A stretch of 64,000 nucleotides of DNA. Source: Halorubrum alkaliphilum (GTDB taxonomy: Archaea; Halobacteriota; Halobacteria; Halobacteriales; Haloferacaceae). The notes beneath the pieces are model-generated. The model was not told the DNA's origin. It was given only the letters and a program-made list of their open reading frames with translations, and did no database searches. Both the position numbers and the translations under genes were made by a program. Shown here piece by piece: positions 40,889 to 49,803 of the stretch (positions within the stretch are counted from its first letter, which is position 1; the number at the start of each line of letters is the position of its first letter). The stretch spans positions 62,001-126,000 of the forward strand of contig NZ_JAGGKQ010000003.1 of NCBI RefSeq assembly GCF_017873815.1, written 5' to 3'.

Positions 40889-41959
40889 ATGAAGGCGATC
40901 GCAGTGTACGAGGGCGGCAGCGAGCCGGTCGTGATCGACAAGCCCCGGCCCGAGCCGTCGTCGGGGGAAGCGCTGGTCCGAACGCTGCGCGTCGGCGTCG
41001 ACGGCACCGATCACGAGGTGATCGCCGGCGGTCACGGCGGCACCCCTGAGGGTGAAGACCACCTCGTGCTGGGCCACGAGGCCGTCGGCGTCGTCGAGGA
41101 CCCGAACGACACCCCGTTCGAGGCGGGCGATCTCGTCGTGCCGACGGTCCGCCGCCCGCCCAACGGTGCCAACGAGTACTTTGCGCGGGGAGAGCCGGAC
41201 ATGGCCCCAAACGGACGATATCACGAACGGGGGATCGTCGGTGCGCACGGGTTCATGGCCGAGTACTTCACGAGCCCGGCCGAGTTCCTCGTCGGGGTGC
41301 CGCCGTCGCTGGCCGAGTGGGGGTTCTTGATCGAGCCGGCGTCGATCACGGAGAAGGCCGTCGAACACGCGGCCGCGAGCCGGTCGGCGTTCCACTGGGA
41401 GCCGGAGTCGATGCTCGTGTTGGGCAACGGCGCGCTGGGGCTTCTCACCGTCGCGATGCTGGACGATGAGTTCGAGCGGATCTACTGTCTCGGGCGCCGT
41501 GACCGCCCCGATCCGACGATCAACGTCATCGAGTCGCTCGGCGCGACGTACGTCAACTCGAACGAGACGCCGGTGCCGGCGGTCCCGGACGCTCACGAGG
41601 CCGTCGACTTCGTCTTCGAGGCCACCGGGTACGCCCCGCACGCCTTCGAGAGCATCGAGGCGCTCGCGCCCAACGGGGCCGCCGCGCTGCTCGGCGTGCC
41701 CGGCGACTGGGAGTTCGAGATCGACGGGGGACGGCTCCACCGCGAACTCGTCCTCCACAATAAGGCGCTCGTCGGGAGCGTCAACTCCAGCTACGAGCAC
41801 TTCGAGGCCGCCGTCGAGTCGCTATCGACGCTCTCCGAGTCGTTCCTGACCGATCTCGTCACCGGCGTGTATCCGCTCGACGAGTTCGAGGCCGCCTTCG
41901 AGGATGACGACACGACTATTAAAACGGCGGTCGAATTCGGCGCATATGAAGAACGTTGA
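40889..41959 (+). CDS. gdh: Glucose 1-dehydrogenase (zinc, NADP-dependent)
   Basis: The protein has 356 residues and closely follows the Haloferax mediterranei enzyme. MKAIAVYEGGSEPVVIDKPR, GHEAVGVVEDPNDTPFEAGD and YHERGIVGAHGFMAEYFTSP belong to the catalytic zinc domain; MLVLGNGALGLLTVAML binds NADP. It oxidises glucose to gluconolactone, the first step of the semi-phosphorylated Entner-Doudoroff pathway. The last 14 bases overlap the start of gfcR, so the enzyme and its likely regulator are translated together. Confidence 0.94.
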   Translation: MKAIAVYEGGSEPVVIDKPRPEPSSGEALVRTLRVGVDGTDHEVIAGGHGGTPEGEDHLVLGHEAVGVVEDPNDTPFEAGDLVVPTVRRPPNGANEYFARGEPDMAPNGRYHERGIVGAHGFMAEYFTSPAEFLVGVPPSLAEWGFLIEPASITEKAVEHAAASRSAFHWEPESMLVLGNGALGLLTVAMLDDEFERIYCLGRRDRPDPTINVIESLGATYVNSNETPVPAVPDAHEAVDFVFEATGYAPHAFESIEALAPNGAAALLGVPGDWEFEIDGGRLHRELVLHNKALVGSVNSSYEHFEAAVESLSTLSESFLTDLVTGVYPLDEFEAAFEDDDTTIKTAVEFGAYEER

Positions 41960-42587
41960 CGACCTGATCGACAGCGCAGCCGAGCTCGCCGAGCACGGGC
42001 TCTCGAAGGGAGAGATCGCGGACGAGCTGAACGTCTCCCGGGAGACCGCAAGCTGGCTCGTCGAGCGAGCCGGCGGAAACGGCGACGGGTCGGCGTCCAC
42101 CGACGCCGACTCCACGGACTCCACCGCCGACATCCACGTGGACTGGTCGGCGCTCGGTCGGGACTCGACGCGCCTCTCGTACGCTGCCGCGGCGATGGCG
42201 GACCTCCTCGCGAAGCAGGGCGAGGCGGTGGACCTCACGGTCGGGATCGAGAAGGCCGGCGCGCCGCTCGCGACCGCGGTCGCCCGTGAGCTCGACACCG
42301 ACCTCGGGACGTACGCGCCCGCGAAACACCAGTGGGAGGAAGGCGACATCGCCGACCACGGTGGCGGGTTCTCCCGCAACTTCGCCGGGATCCGCGACCG
42401 CGATTGCTACGTCGTCGACGACATCATCACGTCCGGGACGACGATGCGGGAGTCGATCGACGCGATCCGCGAACACGGTGGCGAGCCGGTGGCCTGTGCC
42501 GTGTTGGTGGACAAAGTCGGCTACGACGACATCGAGGGCGTCCCCGTTCACTCGCTCGTCGACGTCGTCAGCGTCGACCGCGAGTAG
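41946..42587 (+). CDS. gfcR: GfcR, phosphoribosyltransferase-like sugar-catabolism regulator
   Basis: The protein has 213 residues. The N-terminal HTH (LAEHGLSKGEIADELNVSRE) is joined to an orotate-phosphoribosyltransferase-like domain with the PRPP loop CYVVDDIITSGTTMRESIDA (about 155-174). In Haloferax, GfcR activates genes of glucose and fructose breakdown. Here it overlaps glucose dehydrogenase by 14 bases, so its level is tied to the pathway it should control. A true orotate transferase role is unlikely because of the fused HTH and the context. Confidence 0.92.
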   Translation: MKNVDDLIDSAAELAEHGLSKGEIADELNVSRETASWLVERAGGNGDGSASTDADSTDSTADIHVDWSALGRDSTRLSYAAAAMADLLAKQGEAVDLTVGIEKAGAPLATAVARELDTDLGTYAPAKHQWEEGDIADHGGGFSRNFAGIRDRDCYVVDDIITSGTTMRESIDAIREHGGEPVACAVLVDKVGYDDIEGVPVHSLVDVVSVDRE

Positions 42588-42676
42588 CCCGGCGGATCCG
42601 ATCGGGATGACTTCCCTCGACCGGACGGTATGGTCCGGGCGGAACCCCTTTGAATCGTCGTCGCCTACCCATGCCC

Positions 42677-43021
42677 ATGACGTTTCAACCAGAGGGCGAC
42701 ATGGATCCCGACGCGGTCGCGGAGCGAGTCGACGAGGCGATAGCCGAGAACGACGTGGTGCTGTTCATGAAGGGGAACCGACTGATGCCCCAGTGTGGCT
42801 ACTCGCAGCGCGCGATTGAGCTGATCAGCGGTCACGTCGAGGAGTTCGAGACGGTGGACGTGTTGCCGGCGCTACCCGCCTATCGTGAGGCACTCACCGA
42901 GCACAGCGGCTGGGAGACGATCCCGCAGACGTACGTGGACGGCGAGTTCATCGGCGGGAGCGACGTCCTCGCGGAGCTCGACGAACGCGGCGAGCTCGCG
43001 GGCGAGCTCGGCGTCGCGTAA
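42677..43021 (+). CDS. Monothiol glutaredoxin-like protein
   Basis: The protein has 114 residues from the ATG at 42677 (an ATG at 42671 adds two residues). The active site is CGYS (normally CGFS) in VLFMKGNRLMPQCGYSQRAI, followed by the TVP-like loop TIPQTYVDGEFIGG of the Grx4 class. Such proteins carry or deliver [2Fe-2S] clusters using a low-molecular thiol, gamma-glutamylcysteine in haloarchaea. It appears to be a single gene. Confidence 0.9.
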   Translation: MTFQPEGDMDPDAVAERVDEAIAENDVVLFMKGNRLMPQCGYSQRAIELISGHVEEFETVDVLPALPAYREALTEHSGWETIPQTYVDGEFIGGSDVLAELDERGELAGELGVA

Positions 43022-43042
43022 CGGCGTCGTCCGAAGAGTAGG

Positions 43043-43053
43043 CCATATAAACC
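43043..43053 (+). promoter_or_regulatory. TATA-like box before the DUF7110-type gene
   Basis: CCATATAAACC is followed by a second AT stretch (CGTATATGG) and implies a leader of roughly 50-65 bases before the ATG at 43137, unusually long for haloarchaea. Confidence 0.4.
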
Positions 43054-43136
43054 TACGTCACGTATATGGGGTAGGTACAACCGTTTCCGCCCGCGTTCCG
43101 ACGACCCGTCCAACCCATCATCCATCCCAGTAAACA

Positions 43137-43703
43137 ATGACAGGCCGCGTGTTCAGACTTCACTCGACGCTCGAACTGCCACTCGAAGACGTAGAGACGT
43201 ACTTCGACGAAGACCCCGACCTACCGCCGGAGATCGACGGCATCGACATCACGCGTCGAAACAATACGCTCATTATCAAGGCCCTGTCCGACGACGAGAG
43301 CATCAGCAAGTACACGCCGACCGCCCAGCTGAAGGCGTCCGTCTCCGAGACCCGCGTGTGGGAGGAGGAGCCCCCTCGTGCCGGCGGCCCACAGTGGATG
43401 GACGACGAGGAGGAGGAGATCCCCTCCGAGCTCGTCGAGTTCGCCTGTTTCAAGGGCGATCGGGAGACCGTGCTCCAGAACAGCGCGCTCCAGTACCCGA
43501 TGTTCCTCGTCCTGCGGGAGCTGGCGACGCGTTCCGAGAAGGGGACCCTGACCGCGATAACCGAGGCCGACGACGAGCTGGAGGCAACGCGGATCGTCGA
43601 GGGTGAGCCGCGACCGGCCAGCATCGAGGTCGTCGAGAGTCCGCAGGGCGGAGACGGCGACGGCGGCGTCAACTGGCGCGACAACGACTTCATTTCGGAC
43701 TGA
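43137..43703 (+). CDS. Conserved haloarchaeal protein (DUF7110-type), function unknown
   Basis: The protein has 188 residues: MTGRVFRLHSTLELPLEDVE, RRNNTLIIKALSDDESISKY, SELVEFACFKGDRETVLQNS and YPMFLVLRELATRSEKGTLT. It is soluble, acidic and without metal motifs. I recall it as a family present in nearly all haloarchaea (DUF7110), without known role. The strong promoter region suggests high expression. Confidence 0.78.
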   Translation: MTGRVFRLHSTLELPLEDVETYFDEDPDLPPEIDGIDITRRNNTLIIKALSDDESISKYTPTAQLKASVSETRVWEEEPPRAGGPQWMDDEEEEIPSELVEFACFKGDRETVLQNSALQYPMFLVLRELATRSEKGTLTAITEADDELEATRIVEGEPRPASIEVVESPQGGDGDGGVNWRDNDFISD

Positions 43704-43806
43704 GCGGATCGTCGACGCCGACGACCCGCCCCGACCGTCACCCGTTTTGGCCTGCCGACCCGCTCCGACCGCCGACGCTTTAGGCGTCCCCTGCGTCCGA
43801 TGACTC

Positions 43807-44523
43807 ATGACTGGCGACTGGGTAAGCCTCTTTTCCGGCGGGAAGGACTCCTCGTGGGCGCTGTATCGCGCGATGGAGAGCGATCTGGATGTCTCTCGGC
43901 TGCTCACCGTTCATCCGGCCGGGGACTCCTACATGTACCACACGCCGGCGACGCGGCTCGCGGCGCTCGCCGCCGAGAGCGTTGGGATCGACCTCGTCGA
44001 GCTCGAACCGGACGATTTCGGTGCCGACGACGTCGACGACGCCGGCGCGCAGGGTGACGACGAGTTGGAGCCGATGGAGGCTGCGCTTCGCGAGTTGGCC
44101 GCCGACCGCGACATCGATCTGGCGGGTGTCACCGCGGGAGCCGTCGAGAGCGAGTTCCAGACGAGTCGGATCCGGGGGATGTGCGACCGGCTCGGGATCG
44201 AGCTGTTCGCCCCGCTGTGGGGGGAGGACCCGGTCGAACTCGCGGAGGCGATGTTCGACGCCGGCTTCGAGATCCGGATCGTCCAAGTGGCCGCCTACGG
44301 GCTCGACGAGTCCTGGCTCGGTCGACGATACGACGCGGCAGCACTCGCGGAGTTGCTCGAACTCCGGGAGGAGTACGGCGTCCATCCCTTGGGCGAGGGC
44401 GGCGAGTTCGAGACGTACGTCGTCGACGGGCCACACATGAACCGGCGGATCGATCTGGAGTACGAGACCGTCTGGGAGGGTGATCGGGGCCATATCGACG
44501 TGACGGACGCGACGCTGCGCTGA
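43807..44523 (+). CDS. dph6: Diphthine-ammonia ligase
   Basis: The protein has 238 residues. The PP-loop ATP-pyrophosphatase motif SLFSGGKDSSWALYRA (about 7-22) and the C-terminal EGGEFETYVVDGPHMNRRI are diagnostic. It amidates diphthine on elongation factor 2 in the last step of diphthamide formation, using ATP and ammonium. LFAPLWGEDPVELAEAMFDA supplies further family residues. A CTTTAGGC box precedes the start. No other diphthamide gene is adjacent. Confidence 0.93.
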   Translation: MTGDWVSLFSGGKDSSWALYRAMESDLDVSRLLTVHPAGDSYMYHTPATRLAALAAESVGIDLVELEPDDFGADDVDDAGAQGDDELEPMEAALRELAADRDIDLAGVTAGAVESEFQTSRIRGMCDRLGIELFAPLWGEDPVELAEAMFDAGFEIRIVQVAAYGLDESWLGRRYDAAALAELLELREEYGVHPLGEGGEFETYVVDGPHMNRRIDLEYETVWEGDRGHIDVTDATLR

Positions 44524-44614
44524 GTCGGGAGCGTCACTCTCCGGGACGCCCACGGGAAGTCAGTACTGCCGGCATGTATGTCATTTTTTATCATATGGCC
44601 CCTTCGTCCGTGAC

Positions 44615-45082
44615 ATGGAGTTCGATCGGTACCGCGAGGCGGTGGCTGCGAACCGACGAGAGCACGATTTCGACGCCCTCGACGGGAGGTCGGGATTCGA
44701 TCGGTTGTGGACGAGACGAGAGGAGGACCCGACGGTCGGGTCGGTGTCGTTGTTCGGAACCGTCGTCGACGCGACCGACTACGACGCTGATGACCTCGCG
44801 GACACCGCCGACCGATTTCGGGCGGTGGTCGACCGCCGAACCGACGACGGCGACGAATCGGTGACGCGGATCGGCTACGTCGTCTTCGTGGTCTCCGGTG
44901 CCGATGACGCACTCAGTACGGCGGCGGCCGAGTACACGGTTGCCGAGCGGCGAACGAACGTGTTTCCGCTCGTATACGACACCGAGACGCGGACGCTCCA
45001 CACGCACTCGGTTCCGCGATTGAAAGGGCGCGGGATATACCGTCGGCAGGCGGACGACGCGGAACGGCTCTTCGAGGTGTAG
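44615..45082 (+). CDS. Hypothetical protein, function unknown
   Basis: The protein has 155 residues. The N-terminus is helical (MEFDRYREAVAANRREHDF); the rest alternates strands and helices (VGSVSLFGTVVDATDYDADD, GYVVFVVSGADDALSTAAAE, TNVFPLVYDTETRTLHTHSV). There are no cysteines, membrane segments or catalytic motifs I can recognise. A TTTTTTATCATATGG run about 25-35 bases upstream is a good promoter. Codon use is like that of its neighbours. Confidence 0.7.
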   Translation: MEFDRYREAVAANRREHDFDALDGRSGFDRLWTRREEDPTVGSVSLFGTVVDATDYDADDLADTADRFRAVVDRRTDDGDESVTRIGYVVFVVSGADDALSTAAAEYTVAERRTNVFPLVYDTETRTLHTHSVPRLKGRGIYRRQADDAERLFEV

Positions 45083-45097
45083 TTCTCGTTTCGAGGC

Positions 45098-46351
45098 CTA
45101 AGGCCAGTTTCCGCTCTGATCGTACGCGTTCGCGACTCGATCGAGAGCGACGACGTACGCGGCCGTGCGGAGGTTCGGGAGGTCGTGTGTCTCGTACGCC
45201 TCGATGAGCCCGTCGAAGGCGTCGGTGATGACGCGTTCGAGCTCCTTGTTAACGCGCTCTTCGGTCCAATGGAACCGCTGTCGGTTCTGGACCCACTCGA
45301 AGTACGACACCGTGACGCCGCCGGCATTCGCGAAGACGTCGGGGACGACGGTGACGCCACGCTCGGTTAATACGTCGTCGGCACCGGGCGTGAGCGGCCC
45401 GTTGGCCGCCTCGACGACCACGTCGGCCGACACGTCGACCGCGAGGTCCGCGTCGATGGCGTTCTCCAGTGCCGCAGGGACGAGGAGGTCGACGTCCGTC
45501 GTCAGCAGCTCGTCGTTCGTGATCGGCTCGGTTCCCTCGTACCCGCCCACCGCGCCCGTCTCGGATTTGTGGTCTTTGACCGCACGCGGGTCGAACCCCT
45601 CGGGATCGTAGATCCCGCCCCCGGAGTCGGAGACGGCGACGATCGTTGCCCCGAGATCATCGAGCAGGGCCGCCGCGACGGATCCCGCGTTCCCGTACCC
45701 CTGTACTGCGACGGTCGCGTCCGCGACGTCGCGGCCGAGCCAGTCGAACGCTTCGCGCGCGGCGAGGGTGGTCGACCGCCCGGTGGCCTCGACGCGACCA
45801 GCGCTGCCGCCCGAGTCGATCGCCTTCCCCGTTATGACGCCGGGAGCAGTCGTGTTCTCCAGCGTCTCGTAGGTATTTTTGATCCAGTTCATCTCGCGCT
45901 GGCCCGTGTTCACGTCGGGTGCCGGGATGTCCCGGTCCTCGCCGATCATAGGTCGGAGCTCCGTCGCAAAGGAGCGAGTGAGCCGTTCGAGCTCTGCCAT
46001 CGAGTACTCCGCGGGGTCGATCTCGATCCCTCCCTTCCCGCCGCCGTAGGGGATGTCGACGACCGCGCATTTATAAACCATCCAGCCGGAGAGCGCCTTC
46101 ACCTCGTCTCGGGTAACGCCCGGGTGATATCGGATACCTCCCTTATATGGGCCTCTATCGCCGTTGAACTGTGCGCGGTACGCACGAACGGTTTCGAGCG
46201 ACCCGTCATCGCGCTCGAACGTCAGGTTCGTCTCCAACACCCGCTCGGGCCGTTTCAGTCGCTCGATGACGCCCCGGTCGACGTCCAGATGGACGGCCGC
46301 GTCGTCGATCTGCTCCTGAAGGCTCTCGAACGGATTCGCTTCGTCGCTCAT
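45098..46351 (-). CDS. gdhB: Glutamate dehydrogenase (Glu/Leu/Phe/Val family)
   Basis: The protein has 417 residues. The active-site lysine segment [17 protein letters not shown], the earlier [15 protein letters not shown], the substrate loop [14 protein letters not shown] and the coenzyme motif [17 protein letters not shown] (about 205-221) are all present. It interconverts 2-oxoglutarate plus ammonium and glutamate. The nucleotide preference is not obvious from sequence. The CitE-like gene is divided from it by 40 bases on the same strand, so they may be co-transcribed. Confidence 0.95.
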   Translation of the reverse strand: MSDEANPFESLQEQIDDAAVHLDVDRGVIERLKRPERVLETNLTFERDDGSLETVRAYRAQFNGDRGPYKGGIRYHPGVTRDEVKALSGWMVYKCAVVDIPYGGGKGGIEIDPAEYSMAELERLTRSFATELRPMIGEDRDIPAPDVNTGQREMNWIKNTYETLENTTAPGVITGKAIDSGGSAGRVEATGRSTTLAAREAFDWLGRDVADATVAVQGYGNAGSVAAALLDDLGATIVAVSDSGGGIYDPEGFDPRAVKDHKSETGAVGGYEGTEPITNDELLTTDVDLLVPAALENAIDADLAVDVSADVVVEAANGPLTPGADDVLTERGVTVVPDVFANAGGVTVSYFEWVQNRQRFHWTEERVNKELERVITDAFDGLIEAYETHDLPNLRTAAYVVALDRVANAYDQSGNWP

Positions 46352-46391
46352 ACTCGAGTATCCGGTGCCCGAGAGTTAACGGTGGCGAATG

Positions 46392-47333
46392 TCACGGATC
46401 CTCTCGATCGCCCACGCCGACGCGATCGACGAGGCCGGCCGCGCGAGCGCGGTCCACGACTCGCTCCGCCTGTGTGAGAAGCGGCGCGTCGATCATCTCG
46501 CCGTCGACTTGGAACACGCCGCGCTCCTCGGCGTCGGCCTCGTCGCGAGCCGCCAACACCTCCCTCGCCCACTCGACGCGTTCCGGGTCCGGCGTGAACG
46601 CCTCGTTTATCGGGTCCACCTGCGAGGGATGGATAGCCAACTTGCCGTCGTAGCCGAGCGTCATCGCGAACTTCGTCTCCTCCCGGAGGCCGTCCGGGTC
46701 CGAGAAGTCCGTGTACACCGTGTCGATCGCGTCGACCTCGGCGGCGCTGGCGGCGAGAACGACGTGCTCGCGAGCGTGGAGCACTTCGGTCCCCTCGTCG
46801 GTCCGAGTCGCGCCGATGTCCGCCGCGAGGTCCTCCGCCCCGAACGCGACCGCGGTCGTCGCCGACGCCCCGGCGATCTCCCGTGTCGAGAGCACTCCCT
46901 CCGCGGTCTCGACGAGCGCGAACACGTCGATAGCGTCGAGCCCGCGATCGCGACACAGCGCCGCCACGCGATCGATCCGATCGGCCGATTCGACTTTCGG
47001 GAGCATGACCGCGTCCAGTCGGAGGGGCTCGTCGTTCCCCTCGGAGTCGGAGCCACCGTCGTCACCCTCGGATCCCTGCCCGGCGATGCTGCCCGCGAGC
47101 GCGTTGAGGTCGGCGTCCGCTTCGGTCGCGGTCAGCCGGACGCACACCTCGGCGTCGGGGTTGAAGGCGGGATCGGTGAGGAGTTCTCGGATCGCCTCGC
47201 GGGCGTATTCCGTCCGGCTCGGCGCGACCGCGTCCTCCAGATCGAAACAGAGGACGTCGGCGTTCGTGGCCGGCCCCTTCCGCATAAGTTCGGGGCGGTC
47301 ACCGGGCGAGAACAGGAGGCTTCGTCGGGCCAT
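46392..47333 (-). CDS. CitE-like lyase (malyl-CoA / beta-methylmalyl-CoA lyase type)
   Basis: The protein has 313 residues from the ATG at 47333. The HpcH/HpaI TIM barrel is marked by RRSLLFSPGDRPELMRKG, VLCFDLEDAVAPSRTEYARE, VMLPKVESADRIDRVAALC, FALVETAEGVLSTREIAG, FGAEDLAADIG and GKLAIHPSQVDPINEAFTPD. Members cleave or form malyl- and methylmalyl-CoA esters, or citramalyl-CoA. An acidic insert of about 15 residues follows residue 75. Haloarchaeal homologues work in the methylaspartate cycle; that role here is inference supported by the neighbouring MaoC and glutamate dehydrogenase genes. Confidence 0.88.
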   Translation of the reverse strand: MARRSLLFSPGDRPELMRKGPATNADVLCFDLEDAVAPSRTEYAREAIRELLTDPAFNPDAEVCVRLTATEADADLNALAGSIAGQGSEGDDGGSDSEGNDEPLRLDAVMLPKVESADRIDRVAALCRDRGLDAIDVFALVETAEGVLSTREIAGASATTAVAFGAEDLAADIGATRTDEGTEVLHAREHVVLAASAAEVDAIDTVYTDFSDPDGLREETKFAMTLGYDGKLAIHPSQVDPINEAFTPDPERVEWAREVLAARDEADAEERGVFQVDGEMIDAPLLTQAERVVDRARAAGLVDRVGVGDREDP

Positions 47334-47373
47334 GCCCGAGGCTGGTCGCCGTCGAATAATAAAGCCGGTGAGC

Positions 47374-47445
47374 CGGCGACGAGCGGACGGTCGGCGACGA
47401 GCGGACGGTCGGCGACGAGCGGACGGTCGGCGACGAGCGGGCGGT
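47374..47445. repeat. Four tandem 18-base repeats between the CitE-like and MaoC genes
   Basis: CGGCGACGAGCGGACGGT occurs four times in a row, with one A-to-G change in the last copy. It lies in the shared upstream region of two divergent genes. Confidence 0.95.
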
Positions 47446-47495
47446 GATCGACTGCGAGCGCCAGCCATATGTGGGTGCCCGTGGAGGCTCCCGAC

Positions 47496-47972
47496 ATGAC
47501 CGGACGCTACTACGAGGAGTTCACGGTGGGCGAGACGATCGACCACGCGAAGCGGCGGACAATAAGCGAGTCCGACAATCAGCGGTTCTGTGATATGACG
47601 ATGAACCAGCAGCCGCTCCACCTCGACGCCGACTTCGCCGCCGACACGCAGTTCGGCGACCGGCTCGTGAACGGCTTATATACCATGTCGCTGGCGGTCG
47701 GCGTGTCGATCCCGGAAACGACCGACGGCACTGTCGTCGCCAATCTCGGGTACGACGCCGTCGAACACCCGAACCCCGTCTTCCACGGCGACACGATCCG
47801 CGCGCGGTCGACGGTGCTCGACAAGCGGGAGACGAGCGACGGCGAGCGCGGGATCGTCACACTGCGCGTGGAGGCGTTCAAGACCGTCGACGACGCCGAG
47901 GACGTCCTGGTCTGTTCGTTCGAGCGAACGGTGCTCTCCCTGAAACGGTCCGAGACGACCGACGGAGAGTGA
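47496..47972 (+). CDS. MaoC-family (R)-specific enoyl-CoA hydratase-like protein
   Basis: The protein has 158 residues from the ATG at 47496, with GGAGG ten bases upstream. The hot-dog fold carries TGRYYEEFTVGETIDHAKRR and the hydratase motif NQQPLHLDADFAADTQFGDR (D/H catalytic pair), then GDTIRARSTVLDKRETS. It should hydrate enoyl- or mesaconyl-type CoA esters. It is divergent from the CitE-like lyase, with four tandem repeats between them, suggesting a joint pathway. It is a single-domain protein. Confidence 0.88.
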   Translation: MTGRYYEEFTVGETIDHAKRRTISESDNQRFCDMTMNQQPLHLDADFAADTQFGDRLVNGLYTMSLAVGVSIPETTDGTVVANLGYDAVEHPNPVFHGDTIRARSTVLDKRETSDGERGIVTLRVEAFKTVDDAEDVLVCSFERTVLSLKRSETTDGE

Positions 47973-47988
47973 GCGTCTTTTAAATGGT

Positions 47989-48558
47989 CTACTCGTCCGC
48001 GAGCAACAGCCCGAGATACGACGTTCGGATCTGATCGGCGGCGTCGAGACCGAGCCGTTCGAGGGCGTCGACCGCGCTATCGCGGGCCGGAGCGATCGCG
48101 TCCTCCGTCTCGACTTCGCGTTCGATCTCGACGAACTCCCCGAGGCCGTCAACGGCGTCGAGACTGACCGTGAACCCTTCAAACGACCAGTACTCGCGGC
48201 GTTTCTCGACGGTCGCCGTCGGCTCGAACCCGAGCCCGTCGAGTATTCCGGCGGCCTCGTCGGCGTCGTCCACTCCCGTCTCGTGTTCCGAGCGGGTCTT
48301 CGATCCCTCGTCGAGGAGCGGCCCTTTATACGTGATCCGCGTCGATTCCGTCTCTTCGTCCCCGCTCGCCTCGCCCCCGTTTCGAGTCGTTTCATGCCGG
48401 ATCCGGAGCGCCTCGTCCGTCTCCGCGAACTCGCGGTGTGGGGCGTCGTAGTAGACATCCCGTTGCCAGCGCGTCTCGCCGGGCCGGGCGTCACCGTTTG
48501 TAAGCCGTGCCCGAACGGCGTCGTGGGCGGCCGGGACCTTGATCTCCACCTCGTACAT
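47989..48558 (-). CDS. cyaB: CYTH-domain protein (class IV adenylate cyclase / CyaB-like)
   Basis: The protein has 189 residues. The family signature ExExK is EVEIKV at residues 3-8, followed by RWQRDVYYDAPHREFAETDE, LRIRHE, RITYKGPLLDEGSKTRSEHE and FVEIEREV, which line the triphosphate tunnel. Members cyclise ATP or hydrolyse triphosphates such as thiamine triphosphate or inorganic triphosphate. The true activity is not readable. The ATG at 48558 was chosen because the upstream frame is arginine/serine-rich shadow. Confidence 0.88.
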   Translation of the reverse strand: MYEVEIKVPAAHDAVRARLTNGDARPGETRWQRDVYYDAPHREFAETDEALRIRHETTRNGGEASGDEETESTRITYKGPLLDEGSKTRSEHETGVDDADEAAGILDGLGFEPTATVEKRREYWSFEGFTVSLDAVDGLGEFVEIEREVETEDAIAPARDSAVDALERLGLDAADQIRTSYLGLLLADE

Positions 48559-48760
48559 ACTCGCGGGTCGGCGGGAGTACTCAAAAGGGCGACGGCAGCG
48601 GTCGGACCGGAGCCGAGATCGATCGGACGACTCCGGCAGCGGTCGACCCGAGCGCAGCAGCGGCGTAGCACGGGCGAGGAGCGGACCCATCGGCCGGGTC
48701 TCTCGGCCGCCGTTCGGCCCGAACCGTGCGCCTTAAGAGTGTAACGGGTGTTGTTCCGCT

Positions 48761-49708
48761 ATGAGCGATCAGGAGCAGGCTGAGGCGGCCGAGAGCGCCG
48801 AGGAGTCCGACGCAGAGCCGGACGAGGAGACCGAGTCCGACGCGAACGGACTCGACGACGGCGACTTCGTCCGACTCGCGTACACGATCCGAACGGCCGA
48901 CGACGGCAACGTCATCGACACCACGGACGAGGCGACCGCTGAGGAGGCCGAGATCGACACCGACGAGTACGAGTTCGAGCCCCGGATCATCGCGCTCGGT
49001 GCCGGCCACGTGTTCCCGAGCGTCGAGGAGGCGCTCATCGGAGCGTCCGTCGGCGACGAGGATGTCGTCGACGTCCCCGCCGACGACGCGTTCGGCGCGT
49101 ACGACCCCGACGAGGTCGAGACCGTCAAGGCCGACAAGATCCCCGAGGACAGCCGCTACCCCGGCGCACAGGTCCAGATCGACAACCGTCAGGGCCACCT
49201 CGAAACGATCATCGGCGGCCGTGCCCGCGTCGACTTCAACCACCCGCTGGCCGGCGAGGACCTCGAATACGAGTACGAGGTGCTCGAGATCATCGAGGAT
49301 CGTGAGGAGAAGGCCGCCGGCATGCTCGGGATGCACCTTCAGGAGGCTCCCGAGGTCCGAATCGAGACGGTCGTCGAGGAGGAGGAGACCGTCACCGAGG
49401 ACGACGAGGGTGAAGAAGTTGTCGAGACCGAGGAGGTCGAGAAGGACGTCCTCTACGTGACGGCAACGCAGGCGATGCAGATGAACCAGCAGTGGATGTT
49501 CCAGAAACAGCAGATCGCGCAGGACCTCATGAGCCGCCTCGATCTCGACCGCGTGGTCGTCGAGGAGGTCATCGAGGGTGGCGGTATGGGCGGTCTCGGC
49601 GGCATGATGGGCGGCATGGGCGGTGCCGGCGCGGGCGACATCGAGGACGCGCTCGAAGACGTCGACATCGACGCCGACGAGATCGCGGACGAGATCGACG
49701 AAGCATAA
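48761..49708 (+). CDS. FKBP-type peptidyl-prolyl cis-trans isomerase (SlyD-like)
   Basis: The protein has 315 residues. After an acidic start come the FKBP domain (DGDFVRLAYTIRTADDGNVI, IIALGAGHVFPSVEEALIGA) with the inserted IF domain (DAFGAYDPDEVETVKADKIP) and DFNHPLAGEDLEYEYEVLEI. A helical extension of about 120 residues follows, ending with methionine- and glycine-rich repeats (GGMGGLGGMMGGMGG). It speeds proline isomerisation and chaperones folding in the cytosol. The long acidic C-terminal part is typical of haloarchaea. A CCTTAAGAG box lies about 27 bases upstream. Confidence 0.93.
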   Translation: MSDQEQAEAAESAEESDAEPDEETESDANGLDDGDFVRLAYTIRTADDGNVIDTTDEATAEEAEIDTDEYEFEPRIIALGAGHVFPSVEEALIGASVGDEDVVDVPADDAFGAYDPDEVETVKADKIPEDSRYPGAQVQIDNRQGHLETIIGGRARVDFNHPLAGEDLEYEYEVLEIIEDREEKAAGMLGMHLQEAPEVRIETVVEEEETVTEDDEGEEVVETEEVEKDVLYVTATQAMQMNQQWMFQKQQIAQDLMSRLDLDRVVVEEVIEGGGMGGLGGMMGGMGGAGAGDIEDALEDVDIDADEIADEIDEA

Positions 49709-49803
49709 CCGGGTTCGTCGCTTCCAACCGGGCGATTTCCCCCTCCATGCCTGGAGAGGGAGACGAACGGATCGACACCTTTTGAATCTCCCCGTCTCCA
49801 CTC

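Noticed and set aside
47374-47445. Tandem repeats considered as a CRISPR array
   Set aside because: The 18-base units abut without spacers, and no cas gene is present; it is a simple minisatellite.
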